This document shows positions 52,735 through 61,030 of a DNA stretch of 64,000 bases, piece after piece; the first letter of the stretch is position 1; each line of letters opens with the position of its first letter. Position numbers and translations under genes: made by a program. The notes under the pieces were generated by a model that made no database searches, had not been told where the DNA came from, and worked only from the letters and a program-made list of their open reading frames with translations. The stretch spans positions 1 to 64,000 of the forward strand of contig NZ_SRXN01000035.1 in the NCBI RefSeq assembly GCF_004827385.1, in the 5' to 3' direction. This DNA comes from Ensifer sp. MPMI2T. Lineage in GTDB: Bacteria > Pseudomonadota > Alphaproteobacteria > Rhizobiales > Rhizobiaceae.

Positions 52735-53343
52735 ATGAACTTCCCGATTTACATGACCGGCCTAATGATGGGCTTGAGCCTGATCGTCGCAATCGGTGCT
52801 CAGAATGCCTTTATTCTGCGCCAAGGGTTGCGGCGCGAGCATGTGTTCGCCGTGTGCCTTACGTGCGGCCTGTCCGATGCCATCCTGATCCTCCTGGGCG
52901 TTACCAGCCTCGGGCAAATTGCGGCCATGCTGCCCTGGCTTGACCCCGCCATGCGGTTCGGGGGAGCGGCCTTTCTCATCTGGTACGGCGCCAAAAGCCT
53001 CCATTCGGCGGTTCGATCTTCCGGGGCTTTGACGGTTGGAGAAGAAGTCTCTTCGAGGTTCTGGCCGACCTTTGCGACCTGCCTTGCGCTCACCTGGCTC
53101 AATCCGCATGTCTACCTGGATACGGTCGTGCTTCTCGGTACCATTGCGACGCGCTTTCCCGGCGAGGAAATGCTGTTTGCCGCCGGTGCCATGTCCGCCT
53201 CGTTCCTGTTTTTCTTCGCGCTCGGCTACGGTGCCAAGTGGCTGCGCCCGATTTTCTCACGGCCGTCGGCATGGCGGGTGCTGGATCTCGTGATCGCCGC
53301 CGTCATGTGGACGATCGCCTATAGGCTGTTGAGCGGGATATGA
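52735..53343 (+). CDS. LysE/ArgO-family basic amino-acid exporter
   Basis: 202 residues with about six helices. The start MNFPIYMTGLMMGLSLIVAI with GAQNAFILRQGLRREHVFAV, then GLSDAILILLGV and ATCLALTWLNPHVYLDTVVL (with the conserved NPxxYLD), are diagnostic of LysE/ArgO. It exports lysine and/or arginine across the inner membrane. An ATG at 52705 is possible but this one fits the family N-terminus. Divergent from ArgP, which probably activates it. Confidence 0.88.
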   Translation: MNFPIYMTGLMMGLSLIVAIGAQNAFILRQGLRREHVFAVCLTCGLSDAILILLGVTSLGQIAAMLPWLDPAMRFGGAAFLIWYGAKSLHSAVRSSGALTVGEEVSSRFWPTFATCLALTWLNPHVYLDTVVLLGTIATRFPGEEMLFAAGAMSASFLFFFALGYGAKWLRPIFSRPSAWRVLDLVIAAVMWTIAYRLLSGI

Positions 53344-53464
53344 TCCCGCTCAGGCACGGCGCATCTAGTCCGTTTGGAAGTTTTGAGAACTATTTGGGAG
53401 CGCTTAATTACGGCGCTGTTCGTAGCCTGCAGAATTCAACCTCCTAGAGCATATGGAGGTTGCT

Positions 53465-53905
53465 ATGAACGATACTCTCACCCTTGCGTCGGCCCGACAT
53501 CAGGCGGCGCGGCCGGGAACGCCCGTGGCGCTGGCGGAGGTGTCGCGTTGGCACCGCGGTCTGGCGACCCGCTCGGAACTCGAGCACAAGTCGACGGCCA
53601 ATCCCCATTTGATCGGCGATATCAGTCCGACAAGACATGAGGGCGAGGCGGAGATCGCCAAGACCTCGGCCGAACACACGACAGCCAACGGTCTCTTGCG
53701 GCTTCTCGCAAGGCTGGGCACCTTCGCCACCCAGTGGAGAAACTGGGGAGGCAGACGAGTGATCCGGGGAGAGATCGACGATTTGAGCGACGGAGAGTTG
53801 CGTGAACTGGGTATTAGCCGTGTTGCACGGAGGGCGCTATGGCTTGATGGCTCAGAGACCCGCTTGCCTACGGACTACTTCTACCGCATCGGTCTCGACG
53901 CCTGA
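53465..53905 (+). CDS. DUF1127 domain protein, extended
   Basis: 146 residues with GGAGGTTGCT before the ATG. The DUF1127 motif sits at the C-terminus: WRNWGGRRVIRGEIDDLSDG, ELRELGISR. Typical DUF1127 proteins are under 60 residues; this one has an N-terminal extension of about 90 residues, Ala/Thr-rich and disordered looking. Family members act in phosphate, carbon or RNA-related regulation in alphaproteobacteria. No signal peptide. Confidence 0.8.
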   Translation: MNDTLTLASARHQAARPGTPVALAEVSRWHRGLATRSELEHKSTANPHLIGDISPTRHEGEAEIAKTSAEHTTANGLLRLLARLGTFATQWRNWGGRRVIRGEIDDLSDGELRELGISRVARRALWLDGSETRLPTDYFYRIGLDA

Positions 53906-53946
53906 CGTGGTGAGCGAATCTTATAAGCTGAACTGCGACCTTCCCG

Positions 53947-54540
53947 TCACCCGGCGGCGGCAATCAGCGCGTTCGCGGTTCGCCGCAGGAGCGGAATGGC
54001 TTCGCCAGCTTCGAGAACCTGCGAGCTGACGAAGGCGCCGTTGATGAGCAATGCGAGCTGACCGGCAAGGTCGTCCGGGCGGTTGACACCCAGCCGCTCC
54101 GCGATCCCCTTCAGCCGACGTCGCATTTCACGCTTGTGGGCTGCCGCGACCTTCCGCGCCGGGTGGTCGGCTTCCGGGAACTCAGCGGCGACGTTGATCT
54201 GCGGGCAACCGCGATAATTCGGCCGTCCGACCCGTTCGCCGATCCATTCCAGATGCGCGTAGAGCTCCGCGCGTGCGTCATCCTCGTGTTTTTCGGCCAC
54301 ACGGTCCCACGTGCCCCAGAAATCCTCGTCCTCGCGCGCGAGGAAGGCGGCGACGAGATCGTCCTTCGTGCCGAAATGCCGATAGAGGCTGGTCTTGGCG
54401 ACGCCTGCCTCCTCGACCACCAGGTCAACCCCCACGGCGCGCACGCCGCGCTCGTAGAAAAGTGTCGATGCCGTTTCGAGGATCCGGTCCTTCACGTCGA
54501 CCGCATCGTGGTTATTCGCTTTTGCCGCGCTTTTCGTCAT
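53947..54540 (-). CDS. TetR-family repressor
   Basis: 197 residues. The N-terminal helix-turn-helix is ILETASTLFYERGVRAVGVD, EEAGVAKTSLYRHFGTKDDL. The C-terminal domain contains YRGCPQINVAAEFPEADHPA, common in TetR proteins of the YxaF type. Divergent from the saccharopine-dehydrogenase-like gene, with two operators between them. A start with a weak ribosome site is used. Likely represses both genes. Confidence 0.88.
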   Translation of the reverse strand: MTKSAAKANNHDAVDVKDRILETASTLFYERGVRAVGVDLVVEEAGVAKTSLYRHFGTKDDLVAAFLAREDEDFWGTWDRVAEKHEDDARAELYAHLEWIGERVGRPNYRGCPQINVAAEFPEADHPARKVAAAHKREMRRRLKGIAERLGVNRPDDLAGQLALLINGAFVSSQVLEAGEAIPLLRRTANALIAAAG

Positions 54541-54584
54541 CGCTTACCTCCGATTTTCGCAACCTAGCACAAGCCTGCTTGACA

Positions 54585-54629
54585 CGCTACAGACTTGTTT
54601 GTAGCGATAGAACAAACAGGTCTGTAGCG
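54585..54629. promoter_or_regulatory. Double TetR operator in a divergent promoter
   Basis: Two 16-base arms, CGCTACAGACTTGTTT (54585-54600) and AAACAGGTCTGTAGCG (54614-54629), form an inverted repeat with one mismatch. Inside the left half lies a smaller palindrome, CGCTACA with TGTAGCG (54585-54606). TTGACA at 54579-54584 is a plausible -35 box for the downstream gene, so binding would block it. Confidence 0.8.
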
Positions 54630-54642
54630 TGGAGGAAAATCA

Positions 54643-55683
54643 ATGGTTGCTCGCTCATCAGGAAATTCGCAGCAGGATCGGGTTGTTGCCGTGTTCGGGG
54701 CTGCCGGGCATACGGGGCGTTTCGTTGTCTCGGAACTTTTGCGCCGCGGCATCACTCCGATCGCTGTTGCACGCGATGTCGCGAAGCTGACGGAGTTCGC
54801 GGATCTCGGCATCGCTGTGCGGGGTGCCTCGACAGACGACCCGGACTCGCTCGATCAGGCATTCAGGGGCGCGGCCGCGGTTATCAACTGTGCCGGGCCC
54901 TTTCTCGACACAGCCGATGCCGTTGCCTTGGCAGCGCTTCGTGCGGGAATTCACTATCTCGATGTGACGGCCGAGCAGCCGAGTGCACAGGCGACCTATG
55001 ACAAGTTCGACATGGCGGCGCGCGATGCCGGCGTGCTCGTCATTCCGGCCATGGGCTTTTATGGCGGCTTTGCCGACCTCCTCGTCACGGCAGCCATGGG
55101 CGACTGGGAGTTCGCAGACGAGATCAGGGTAGGGATCGCACTCGACAGCTGGCATCCGACGCCAGGCACGCGAATAACCGGCGAGAAGAACACCGCCCGG
55201 CGCATGATCGTTGCCAAGGGCGAGCTTACCCCGGTGCCTCAGCCTGCCGCCGAGATCGACTGGGACTTCCCGGAGCCGTTTGCACGGCAAAAGGTCGTCG
55301 AGCTCCCGTTTTCGGAAATCGTCGTGATTTCCCGACATGCGCGGTCATCCGAGCTTCGCACCTATCTCAATCGCACCGCCCTTAGCGACGTTCGGGATCC
55401 GGCGACGCCGCCGCCCAAGCCGGCGGACGAGAAGGGCCGATCGGCGCAGATCTTTCTGGTCGAGGCGACTGTGCGAAAGGGCGAGCAGATCCGGCGGATC
55501 GCCGCTGAGGGGCGAGACATCTACGCCTTCTCGGCACCGCTCATCTCAGAAGCCGTTCAGCGCATCCTTGACGGCAGGGCGAGGGGCTGCGGGGCTCAGG
55601 CGCCGGGCGCCATTTTCGATGCCCGCGACTATCTCGATGCCCTGGCGCCGCATCATCTGTCGTTTGTGGTGGCGGCTCTTTGA
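54643..55683 (+). CDS. Saccharopine dehydrogenase-like NAD(P)-binding protein
   Basis: 346 residues. The N-terminus VVAVFGAAGHTGRFVVSELL is a Rossmann loop; AAAVINCAGPFLDTADAVAL and GIHYLDVTAEQPSAQATYDK follow the saccharopine dehydrogenase/trans-acting enoyl reductase-like family. The substrate is unknown. GGAGG precedes the ATG. It is divergent from the TetR gene and likely repressed by it. No membrane segments. Confidence 0.85.
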   Translation: MVARSSGNSQQDRVVAVFGAAGHTGRFVVSELLRRGITPIAVARDVAKLTEFADLGIAVRGASTDDPDSLDQAFRGAAAVINCAGPFLDTADAVALAALRAGIHYLDVTAEQPSAQATYDKFDMAARDAGVLVIPAMGFYGGFADLLVTAAMGDWEFADEIRVGIALDSWHPTPGTRITGEKNTARRMIVAKGELTPVPQPAAEIDWDFPEPFARQKVVELPFSEIVVISRHARSSELRTYLNRTALSDVRDPATPPPKPADEKGRSAQIFLVEATVRKGEQIRRIAAEGRDIYAFSAPLISEAVQRILDGRARGCGAQAPGAIFDARDYLDALAPHHLSFVVAAL

Positions 55684-55817
55684 ACTTACGCTATTCCGGA
55701 CGGAAACCGTTGCGCACTGTTCCTGGAATTGCTGTGGCATCGCCAATGCAATCCCGCCAGTCTCATTCCGTGACAGGCGGGACCGAGGCTGACTGTAGCT
55801 TTGCTGCCATGTGAGGG

Positions 55818-56201
55818 TCAGGCGCCCTTCACATAACCCAGCGCCTCCACGATCCGCCCGTTGCGCACATGCATGAGGTTCACCCCACGCACGGAATCGC
55901 CGTGCTCCGGCCCCCAAATCAGCCGCCACCGGATTTCGCCGCGATCGCCGCGCGAGATGATGCTTTCAGTTTCGAAGTAAGCATCGGGCATCGTGGCGAT
56001 TTTCGTCCAAAGCTCGATGCAGTCCGCCTTGCCTTCATGGCGGGCGCCGTCGGGCGCCGGCTGGGTGTTTTCGATGACGCAATCATCGGCAACGAGGTCC
56101 TCAAGGGCGGCGGGGTCGTGGGTGAGGAACACCTGGTTGAAGCGCGCCAGAACTTCGGCCGTCTTGAGACTTTCCGTGTCCTTGAAGCTTTCATTGATCA
56201 T
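55818..56201 (-). CDS. SnoaL-like/NTF2-fold protein
   Basis: 127 residues. LKTAEVLARFNQVFLTHDPA with ALEDLVADDCVIENTQPAPD and the IVEALGYVKGA end is the pattern of the SnoaL-like polyketide cyclase/nuclear transport factor 2 fold. Most members have no defined role. GGGAGG lies just before two adjacent ATGs at 56204 and 56201; spacing favours the second. It follows the glutathione transferase gene by 20 bases in the same direction, so the two are likely co-transcribed. Confidence 0.82.
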   Translation of the reverse strand: MINESFKDTESLKTAEVLARFNQVFLTHDPAALEDLVADDCVIENTQPAPDGARHEGKADCIELWTKIATMPDAYFETESIISRGDRGEIRWRLIWGPEHGDSVRGVNLMHVRNGRIVEALGYVKGA

Positions 56202-56221
56202 CATGACCTCCCTTTTTCGCC

Positions 56222-56860
56222 TTACGCAGCTATGTGCGGCGCGAAGAACACGCCATTGGCGCGATGGGCGAGCCGTTCGGCCCGCAGCGCTTCACGCACC
56301 GCCGGACGAGCGCCGACGCGGCGCATGAAAGCCTCGAGCCCCGGCCAGCGTGACAGGTCGATGTCCTGCCACGGAGTCCAGTTGAGGCAGACGAAGAGAT
56401 AGACATCGGCGACGCTCAAGCGGTCGCCCGTCAGAAAGTCTCCGGCAAACTGGGTCGAAATCCAGTCGAGGCGTGCCGTCACATGCTTTCGGAGCGCATC
56501 CTTCACCGCGGCATATTCGGGATAGAACATCTGGGCCATCGGCTTGTGGAGCTCGGTCGATACGAAATTCAAGAGCGACTGGATGCGCCGCCGTTCACGG
56601 GCATCGCGAGGTGCGAGTCCGCCGGATGGCTTCATGTCGGCCAGATGCTGGACGATTGCCGGCCCTTCCATGAGGATCTCGCCATCGTCCAGCTCCAGCA
56701 CCGGCACATAACCGTTCGGGTTGAGGCTAAGAAACTCCTCTCCGTCGCTGGTCCTCTGCGTTTTGCGGTCGACCTCGACGATGTCGATCTCAAGTTCGAG
56801 TTCCCGCGCGACGATGTGAGGCGACAGGGAACAGGCGGCCTGGTGGATATAGAGCTTCAT
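56222..56860 (-). CDS. Glutathione S-transferase
   Basis: 212 residues of the beta-class type: MKLYIHQAACSLSPHIVARE resembles the N-terminus of E. coli GstA with the catalytic Cys. Other motifs are NPNGYVPVLELDDGEILMEG, GPAIVQHLAD and LTGDRLSVADVYLFVCLNWT. It conjugates glutathione to toxic compounds. GGAGAAAACC before the ATG at 56860 fixes the start. Divergent from the TetR gene at 56968, whose operators lie between them. Confidence 0.9.
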   Translation of the reverse strand: MKLYIHQAACSLSPHIVARELELEIDIVEVDRKTQRTSDGEEFLSLNPNGYVPVLELDDGEILMEGPAIVQHLADMKPSGGLAPRDARERRRIQSLLNFVSTELHKPMAQMFYPEYAAVKDALRKHVTARLDWISTQFAGDFLTGDRLSVADVYLFVCLNWTPWQDIDLSRWPGLEAFMRRVGARPAVREALRAERLAHRANGVFFAPHIAA

Positions 56861-56905
56861 GGTTTTCTCCGATCTCGAATAGGTCGGGCCTGACTGTTGC
56901 TCGAC

Positions 56906-56928
56906 ATTTATACGAAGTCGCATATAAT
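56906..56928. promoter_or_regulatory. TetR operator 1
   Basis: Imperfect palindrome, ATTTATACGA and TCGCATATAA arms with two bases between, 7 of 10 pairs. Same core as the second site. Confidence 0.5.
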
Positions 56929-56945
56929 TCAGGTAACGTCAATCT

Positions 56946-56967
56946 TTTTATGCGAGATCGAATAAAA
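56946..56967. promoter_or_regulatory. TetR operator 2
   Basis: Near-perfect palindrome, TTTTATGCGA and TCGAATAAAA arms with two bases between; 9 of 10 pairs. It ends right at the ATG of the TetR gene at 56968, so binding would shut off the repressor itself. Confidence 0.75.
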
Positions 56968-57579
56968 ATGGCCAATGCAAAACGCGGACGACCGGTGCAA
57001 TACGATCGGGAACAGGCACTTCAACGGGCGAGTGATCTCTTCTGGTCGGCCGGATTCGCTGCGACATCGCTTGATGACCTCAGCGCGGCAACACAGATGA
57101 CGCGTCCGAGCCTCGCCGGAGCATTCGGCGACAAGGAGGCTCTATATATCGCGGCGCTTACCCGTTACCGCGACGCCAGTGTGGATGCCATGAGAGAAAT
57201 CCTGAGCGGAAAGCGGCTGCTCAGGACGGAACTGGCAGACGTCTTGCGAAAAGCGACTGATGTCTACATGGCGTCGGCAGATGCTGCACGCGGGTGCATG
57301 CTTATCGGAACCGCTTCCGTCGAAGCCGTGCATCGGCCGGCCGTCCGCCGCGTGCTGCAGGAGAGCCTTGGCGCTTTCAATGCCGTGTTGGAGGAGCGAA
57401 TTCGCAAGGCAATTGCCGACGGCGAGCTTGATCCGGAAGCCGACGCTACAGGGCTCGCATCCGTGGCCTCGGCCATCATGCATTCGCTTGCCGTTCGCGC
57501 GCGTGCCGGCGAGCCGCGAGACGCGCTCGACAAGCTCAGCGACGCGGCGCTCGACCTGATCTGCGGAAAACGCCCCTAA
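56968..57579 (+). CDS. TetR-family repressor
   Basis: 203 residues. KRGRPVQYDREQALQRASDL with FWSAGFAATSLDDLSAATQM and TRPSLAGAFGDKEALYIAAL is the TetR DNA-binding domain. It is divergent from the glutathione transferase operon, so it likely controls it. An in-frame ATG at 56950 lies inside the operator; I prefer 56968. The Cys in AARGCMLIGTASVE could be a thiol sensor, as in some repressors of detoxification genes; inference. Confidence 0.88.
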   Translation: MANAKRGRPVQYDREQALQRASDLFWSAGFAATSLDDLSAATQMTRPSLAGAFGDKEALYIAALTRYRDASVDAMREILSGKRLLRTELADVLRKATDVYMASADAARGCMLIGTASVEAVHRPAVRRVLQESLGAFNAVLEERIRKAIADGELDPEADATGLASVASAIMHSLAVRARAGEPRDALDKLSDAALDLICGKRP

Positions 57580-57697
57580 GATCGCTGGCGATGCTTTTTG
57601 GGGCAAATGCTGCGACTGTTATGACGTATTCTGCCTTTATGCTGGATGGAAACCAGGATGAAGGCCGTAAGGAAGCGAGGATGACCGGGAGCAAATC

Positions 57698-57964
57698 ATG
57701 TGCAGAAACATAAGACCCTTGTTCAATTTCGATCCGCCGGCGACGGACGCGGAAATCCGCGATGCGGCGCTGCAGTTCGTGCGCAAGCTGAGCGGAACGA
57801 CCAGACCGTCGAAGCGGAATGAAGCGGCATTCGATCAAGCGGTGAGTTCGATCGCGCAATGCGCCCGCGAACTCATCGATGCCCTGGAAACATCGCAACC
57901 GCCGCGCAACCGCGAGGAAGAGGCCGCAAAGGCGCGCGCGAGAAGCGCGGCCCGGTTCGCGTGA
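57698..57964 (+). CDS. DUF2277 family protein
   Basis: 88 residues. The start MCRNIRPLFNFDPPATDAEI, followed by RDAALQFVRKLSGTTRPSKR and ALETSQPPRNREEEAAKARA matches DUF2277. Function unknown, and no signal peptide. The second residue Cys is conserved in the family. It is followed by the PPOX-like gene in the same direction. Confidence 0.87.
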   Translation: MCRNIRPLFNFDPPATDAEIRDAALQFVRKLSGTTRPSKRNEAAFDQAVSSIAQCARELIDALETSQPPRNREEEAAKARARSAARFA

Positions 57965-58100
57965 CCTGCGTCGACGAGAGCGTTGCTGACGCGGTCGGAC
58001 GCCCAATCGCGATTGCCGGACATCGCGGTTGACGTCGGTCAATGCCGCGCGAACCACCGTTCCTATGATTGTCACCGTCTGCAAATCCCGGAGACGAGTG

Positions 58101-58553
58101 ATGAACGAAGAGCTCAGAACGAAGATACTGGCGCTGTTGGATCAGCATCGGATCATGACCATTGCAACGCTGAGGCCGGACGGTTGGCCGCAAGCAACGA
58201 CCGTCGGTTATGTGAATGAAGGGCTTACCCTCTACTTCCTCTGCGGTTTGGATAGCCAAAAGGCGGCCAACCTGGCGCGAGACGACCGTGTGTCCTTGAC
58301 CATCGATCATGACACGCCGCAGGTGATGGAAATCACCGGCCTTTCCATGGCGGCGCGTGCACAGGCGGTCGTTGACCGGAGCGAAGCGGAAAAAGTCTTG
58401 CGGATGCTGCCGCTGAAGTATCCGGAGCAGGTCTCGCTGCCAGGGCCGATGCCGACTGCGGAGCAGGTTCGCATATTCCGTGTGACGCCGACAATCATCT
58501 CCGTACTCGACTACACCAAGGGTTTCGGCCACACAGATCTCGTCGTGATCTAG
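58101..58553 (+). CDS. Pyridoxamine 5'-phosphate oxidase-like FMN-binding protein
   Basis: 150 residues. LLDQHRIMTIATLRPDGWPQ, ATTVGYVNEGLTLYFLCGLD, KAANLARDDRVSLTIDHDT are characteristic of the split-barrel flavin-binding family. Members may reduce or degrade substrates or bind F420 or FMN. GGAGACGAG lies before the ATG at 58101. The substrate is unknown. Confidence 0.85.
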   Translation: MNEELRTKILALLDQHRIMTIATLRPDGWPQATTVGYVNEGLTLYFLCGLDSQKAANLARDDRVSLTIDHDTPQVMEITGLSMAARAQAVVDRSEAEKVLRMLPLKYPEQVSLPGPMPTAEQVRIFRVTPTIISVLDYTKGFGHTDLVVI

Positions 58554-58594
58554 CGCGCTCCCACGACGCGCTCCCAAGAGATTAACGACGCTCC

Positions 58595-59011
58595 TCAAAC
58601 GCTCTTCGGTTTCTTCCGGGCGCGGGCAGCTTTGGCCGACGTGTTCAGCGCCACCGCGGCACGGATGAGCGCCTTCAGCGCCTCTTCATCGATCTTTTCG
58701 CCCTCGCGGATGTCGATGGCACGCCGGGTGTTGCCTTCGAGGCTGGAGTTGAAGAGGCTGGCGGGGTCCTCCAGCGAAGCGCCCTTGGCGAAGGTCAGCT
58801 TCACGACCTGCTTGTAGGTCTCGCCGGTGCAGATGATTCCGGCATGCGACCACACCGGAACGCCTCGCCACTTCCACTCCTCGACGACTTCCTGGTCCGC
58901 CTCCTTAATGAGCGCCCGGATTTGGGCGAGGGTTTCGCCCCGCCAATCCCCTAGCTCGTCGATTCTGGCATCGATCAGCCGAGAGGGATTGTCTTCTGCT
59001 TTTCCGTCCAT
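58595..59011 (-). CDS. DUF1801 domain protein
   Basis: 138 residues. The start has a low-complexity N-terminus; LGDWRGETLAQIRALIKEAD, VEEWKWRGVPVWSHAGIICT and VVKLTFAKGASLEDPASLFN are typical of DUF1801. Cytoplasmic, unknown function. It is the last of three same-strand genes with two DUF1801 proteins and one SnoaL-like between. Confidence 0.85.
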   Translation of the reverse strand: MDGKAEDNPSRLIDARIDELGDWRGETLAQIRALIKEADQEVVEEWKWRGVPVWSHAGIICTGETYKQVVKLTFAKGASLEDPASLFNSSLEGNTRRAIDIREGEKIDEEALKALIRAAVALNTSAKAARARKKPKSV

Positions 59012-59053
59012 CGGGTCGCCTTTCTTGATGGGTGCTGTCGCTTGTTTGTGGAA

Positions 59054-59443
59054 TTATTCCAGCTGAGACTCAATCGCAGCCTTGTCGATGATCGACCAGA
59101 CCCTGTGGATCCGTCCGTCCACAAACTCGTAAAAGACATTCTCGGTGAACCGGACTTTCCGCCCGTTGACGGGGAGGCCGAACAGCATGCCTCTCGGGGT
59201 GCAGTCGAAACGTAGGCGGCTCGCGATGCGGGGCGGCTCGGCAATCAGCAGCTCGATGTCGAAATGGAGATCGGGAATTGCGTCGAAATCGCCTTCGAGC
59301 ATCTGGCGATAGCCTGACAGCCCGATACGCTCGCCGTTGTAATGAACGTCGTCATGCACGAACCTCATGAGGTTCGGCCAATCCTGGTCATTCAGGCACT
59401 CAATGTAGCCTCGATAGAGGTCGGAGAGTTCGGCTGTTGTCAT
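59054..59443 (-). CDS. SnoaL-like ester cyclase-type protein
   Basis: 129 residues. MTTAELSDLYRGYIECLNDQ with DWPNLMRFVHDDVHYNGERI, GYRQMLEGDFDAIPDLHFDI and VNGRKVRFTENVFYEFVDGR is the SnoaL/ester cyclase fold. Function unknown. The frame is open far upstream but that is the other frame of the next gene; the ATG at 59443 fits the domain. It is 42 bases from the DUF1801 gene on each side's transcript. Confidence 0.8.
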   Translation of the reverse strand: MTTAELSDLYRGYIECLNDQDWPNLMRFVHDDVHYNGERIGLSGYRQMLEGDFDAIPDLHFDIELLIAEPPRIASRLRFDCTPRGMLFGLPVNGRKVRFTENVFYEFVDGRIHRVWSIIDKAAIESQLE

Positions 59444-59462
59444 GACCGCTGCCGTTCCCCGC

Positions 59463-59984
59463 TTACATTCGTTCGCCGGGTATTTCGCTCGCCTGCTTGA
59501 TCCAGGCGGCGAGCTGGGCCTCGTCGAGCTGGTCGTTCTCGTGGATGTGGAAATAGCGCGCGTGTTCCATCTTGGACGCGACGGGAGGAGGAGGATCGAG
59601 CGATGCGCCGCGGAAGAAGGCCAGCTTGATGTACTTCGTGAAGCAATGAATGCCGAGGAACCAGGTCTGGCCGTCCATTCCGTAGAGCGGCGAGTTCCAC
59701 TTGACCGCCTTCTGCACGTCGGGGACGGTGCGCATGATGAGCGCGTCGAGGCGACGCCCGACGTCGCTCTTCCAGCCTGGCATCGCCGCGATATAGGCTT
59801 GCACGGGCGCGTCGCCGTAACCCTTGGCGATCTGGGGATTGCCGCCCGAGAGCAGGGTCGGCTCAGCGCCCGCCGCCGATTGGTCCTTCGACGGGGCATT
59901 CGCGAGCTTGCGGGCGACTGACTTTCGGGGTTTGGCGGCTTTCTCTGCGATCTTCGTTGAGTTAATGGACGTCTTGTCGGGCAT
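59463..59984 (-). CDS. DUF1801 domain protein with basic N-terminal tail
   Basis: 173 residues. The first 45 residues are Lys/Ala-rich (KIAEKAAKPRKSVARKLANA), then GDAPVQAYIAAMPGWKSDVG, ALIMRTVPDVQKAVKWNSPL and YGMDGQTWFLGIHCFTKYIK follow the DUF1801 pattern. The basic tail could bind nucleic acid or be disordered. GAGCGAG precedes the ATG at 59984. First of the three-gene same-strand unit. Confidence 0.82.
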   Translation of the reverse strand: MPDKTSINSTKIAEKAAKPRKSVARKLANAPSKDQSAAGAEPTLLSGGNPQIAKGYGDAPVQAYIAAMPGWKSDVGRRLDALIMRTVPDVQKAVKWNSPLYGMDGQTWFLGIHCFTKYIKLAFFRGASLDPPPPVASKMEHARYFHIHENDQLDEAQLAAWIKQASEIPGERM

Positions 59985-60006
59985 GCGCTCGCTCCCTACT
60001 GCATGG

Positions 60007-60046
60007 ACAGCGACCGTTGCGCGTCTCAAAAGGCGCGGGGCGCTGT
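60007..60046. repeat. RIME half-element
   Basis: CAGCGACCGTTGCGCGTCTC, AAAAGGCGCGGGGCGCTGTA. Only the first palindrome is present, in degenerate form. Confidence 0.6.
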
Positions 60047-60256
60047 AATGGACGGCGCCAAGGATACTTTGATTTCCGGTGATGTCGACCTGCCGGGCCG
60101 TCTGGACGTCGGCGGGGAGTTACGGAGCGGCGCGGCAGGGGGATGCTCTGTATCGGCAGATGCGATAGGTGATCGGTCAACCTGATACCCAGGGAACAAC
60201 AAGCGTCCCGCGGGTGTTGTTAGACCATTTTCAAGAACGAACCCGGTAAGCACGCA

Positions 60257-60379
60257 ATGCGTTTGATTTTGATAGTTATAGTCCTCTCGGTCATCAGCAT
60301 ACTGGCCTTCAAATACGCCGATAAGTCATTGGGAAATGTACCTATCGTGGCCACGGCCGAAGAACTCTCCGAAGATTAG
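60257..60379 (+). CDS. Small single-helix membrane protein
   Basis: 40 residues: an N-terminal hydrophobic helix (MRLILIVIVLSVISILAFKY) and an acidic tail ending EELSED. There is only a weak GGTAAG upstream of the ATG. The composition is that of a bacterial small membrane protein. I do not know a family; the call rests on pattern only. Confidence 0.45.
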   Translation: MRLILIVIVLSVISILAFKYADKSLGNVPIVATAEELSED

Positions 60380-60451
60380 GTGCACGGTCTCCGCCTGCGT
60401 CCCGCCCGGCGAGGCGGGTTCCGGCATCCCAACGCGGATGCTCCAGCCGGC

Positions 60452-60982
60452 TTATTCGTGGCCCTTGACCAAGGTCGGCCATTCGCTCGTCGTGCCCGGC
60501 TGCACTGGCCGCTCCAGATAGGTCGAAAGCACGACATAGCTGCGCGTCGCCTTGACGCCGGGCGTGTCGTAGAGGCGCGCCAGCAGCCCCTCGAGGGCAT
60601 GGGTGCTTTCGGTGCGAACCTTGAGCAGCATGCAGGTGTCGCCTGCGACCGAGTGGATCTCCTCGACTTCGGGATGCTGCTCGATCGCAAGCAGCGCCGG
60701 CGACTTGCCCCAGCCGGTCGTATCGACATGGACGAAGGCGAGCAGCGTCTTGCCTACCGCCTCGGGATCGATCAGCGCCGCCACGCGGCGGATCGCGCCC
60801 GAGCGCCTGAGGCGCTTCACGCGCTCGTGCGCGGCCGGCGGCGAAAGGCCGACGCGCTCGCCGAGTTCGGCGTAGCTCATGGTGGCGTCCTCGACCAGAA
60901 CGCCTAACAGTTTTCGGTCCATCGCGTCGAGTTCACGGTCGGAGGGGCGTTTCCGCCGAACCTCATCTGTATTTTGATCCAT
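60452..60982 (-). CDS. Lrp/AsnC-family regulator
   Basis: 176 residues. The helix-turn-helix is AMDRKLLGVLVEDATMSYAE, LGERVGLSPPAAHERVKRLR. The C-terminal RAM ligand domain has VHVDTTGWGKSPALLAIEQH and VAGDTCMLLKVRTESTHALE. Lrp proteins sense amino acids. AGAGGAG precedes the ATG. It is divergent from the MFS gene, which it likely controls. Confidence 0.9.
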   Translation of the reverse strand: MDQNTDEVRRKRPSDRELDAMDRKLLGVLVEDATMSYAELGERVGLSPPAAHERVKRLRRSGAIRRVAALIDPEAVGKTLLAFVHVDTTGWGKSPALLAIEQHPEVEEIHSVAGDTCMLLKVRTESTHALEGLLARLYDTPGVKATRSYVVLSTYLERPVQPGTTSEWPTLVKGHE

Positions 60983-61030
60983 TCCGAAAACTCCTCTTGT
61001 TGCCGAATGTGGTTCTGCGAATATGCGGTA

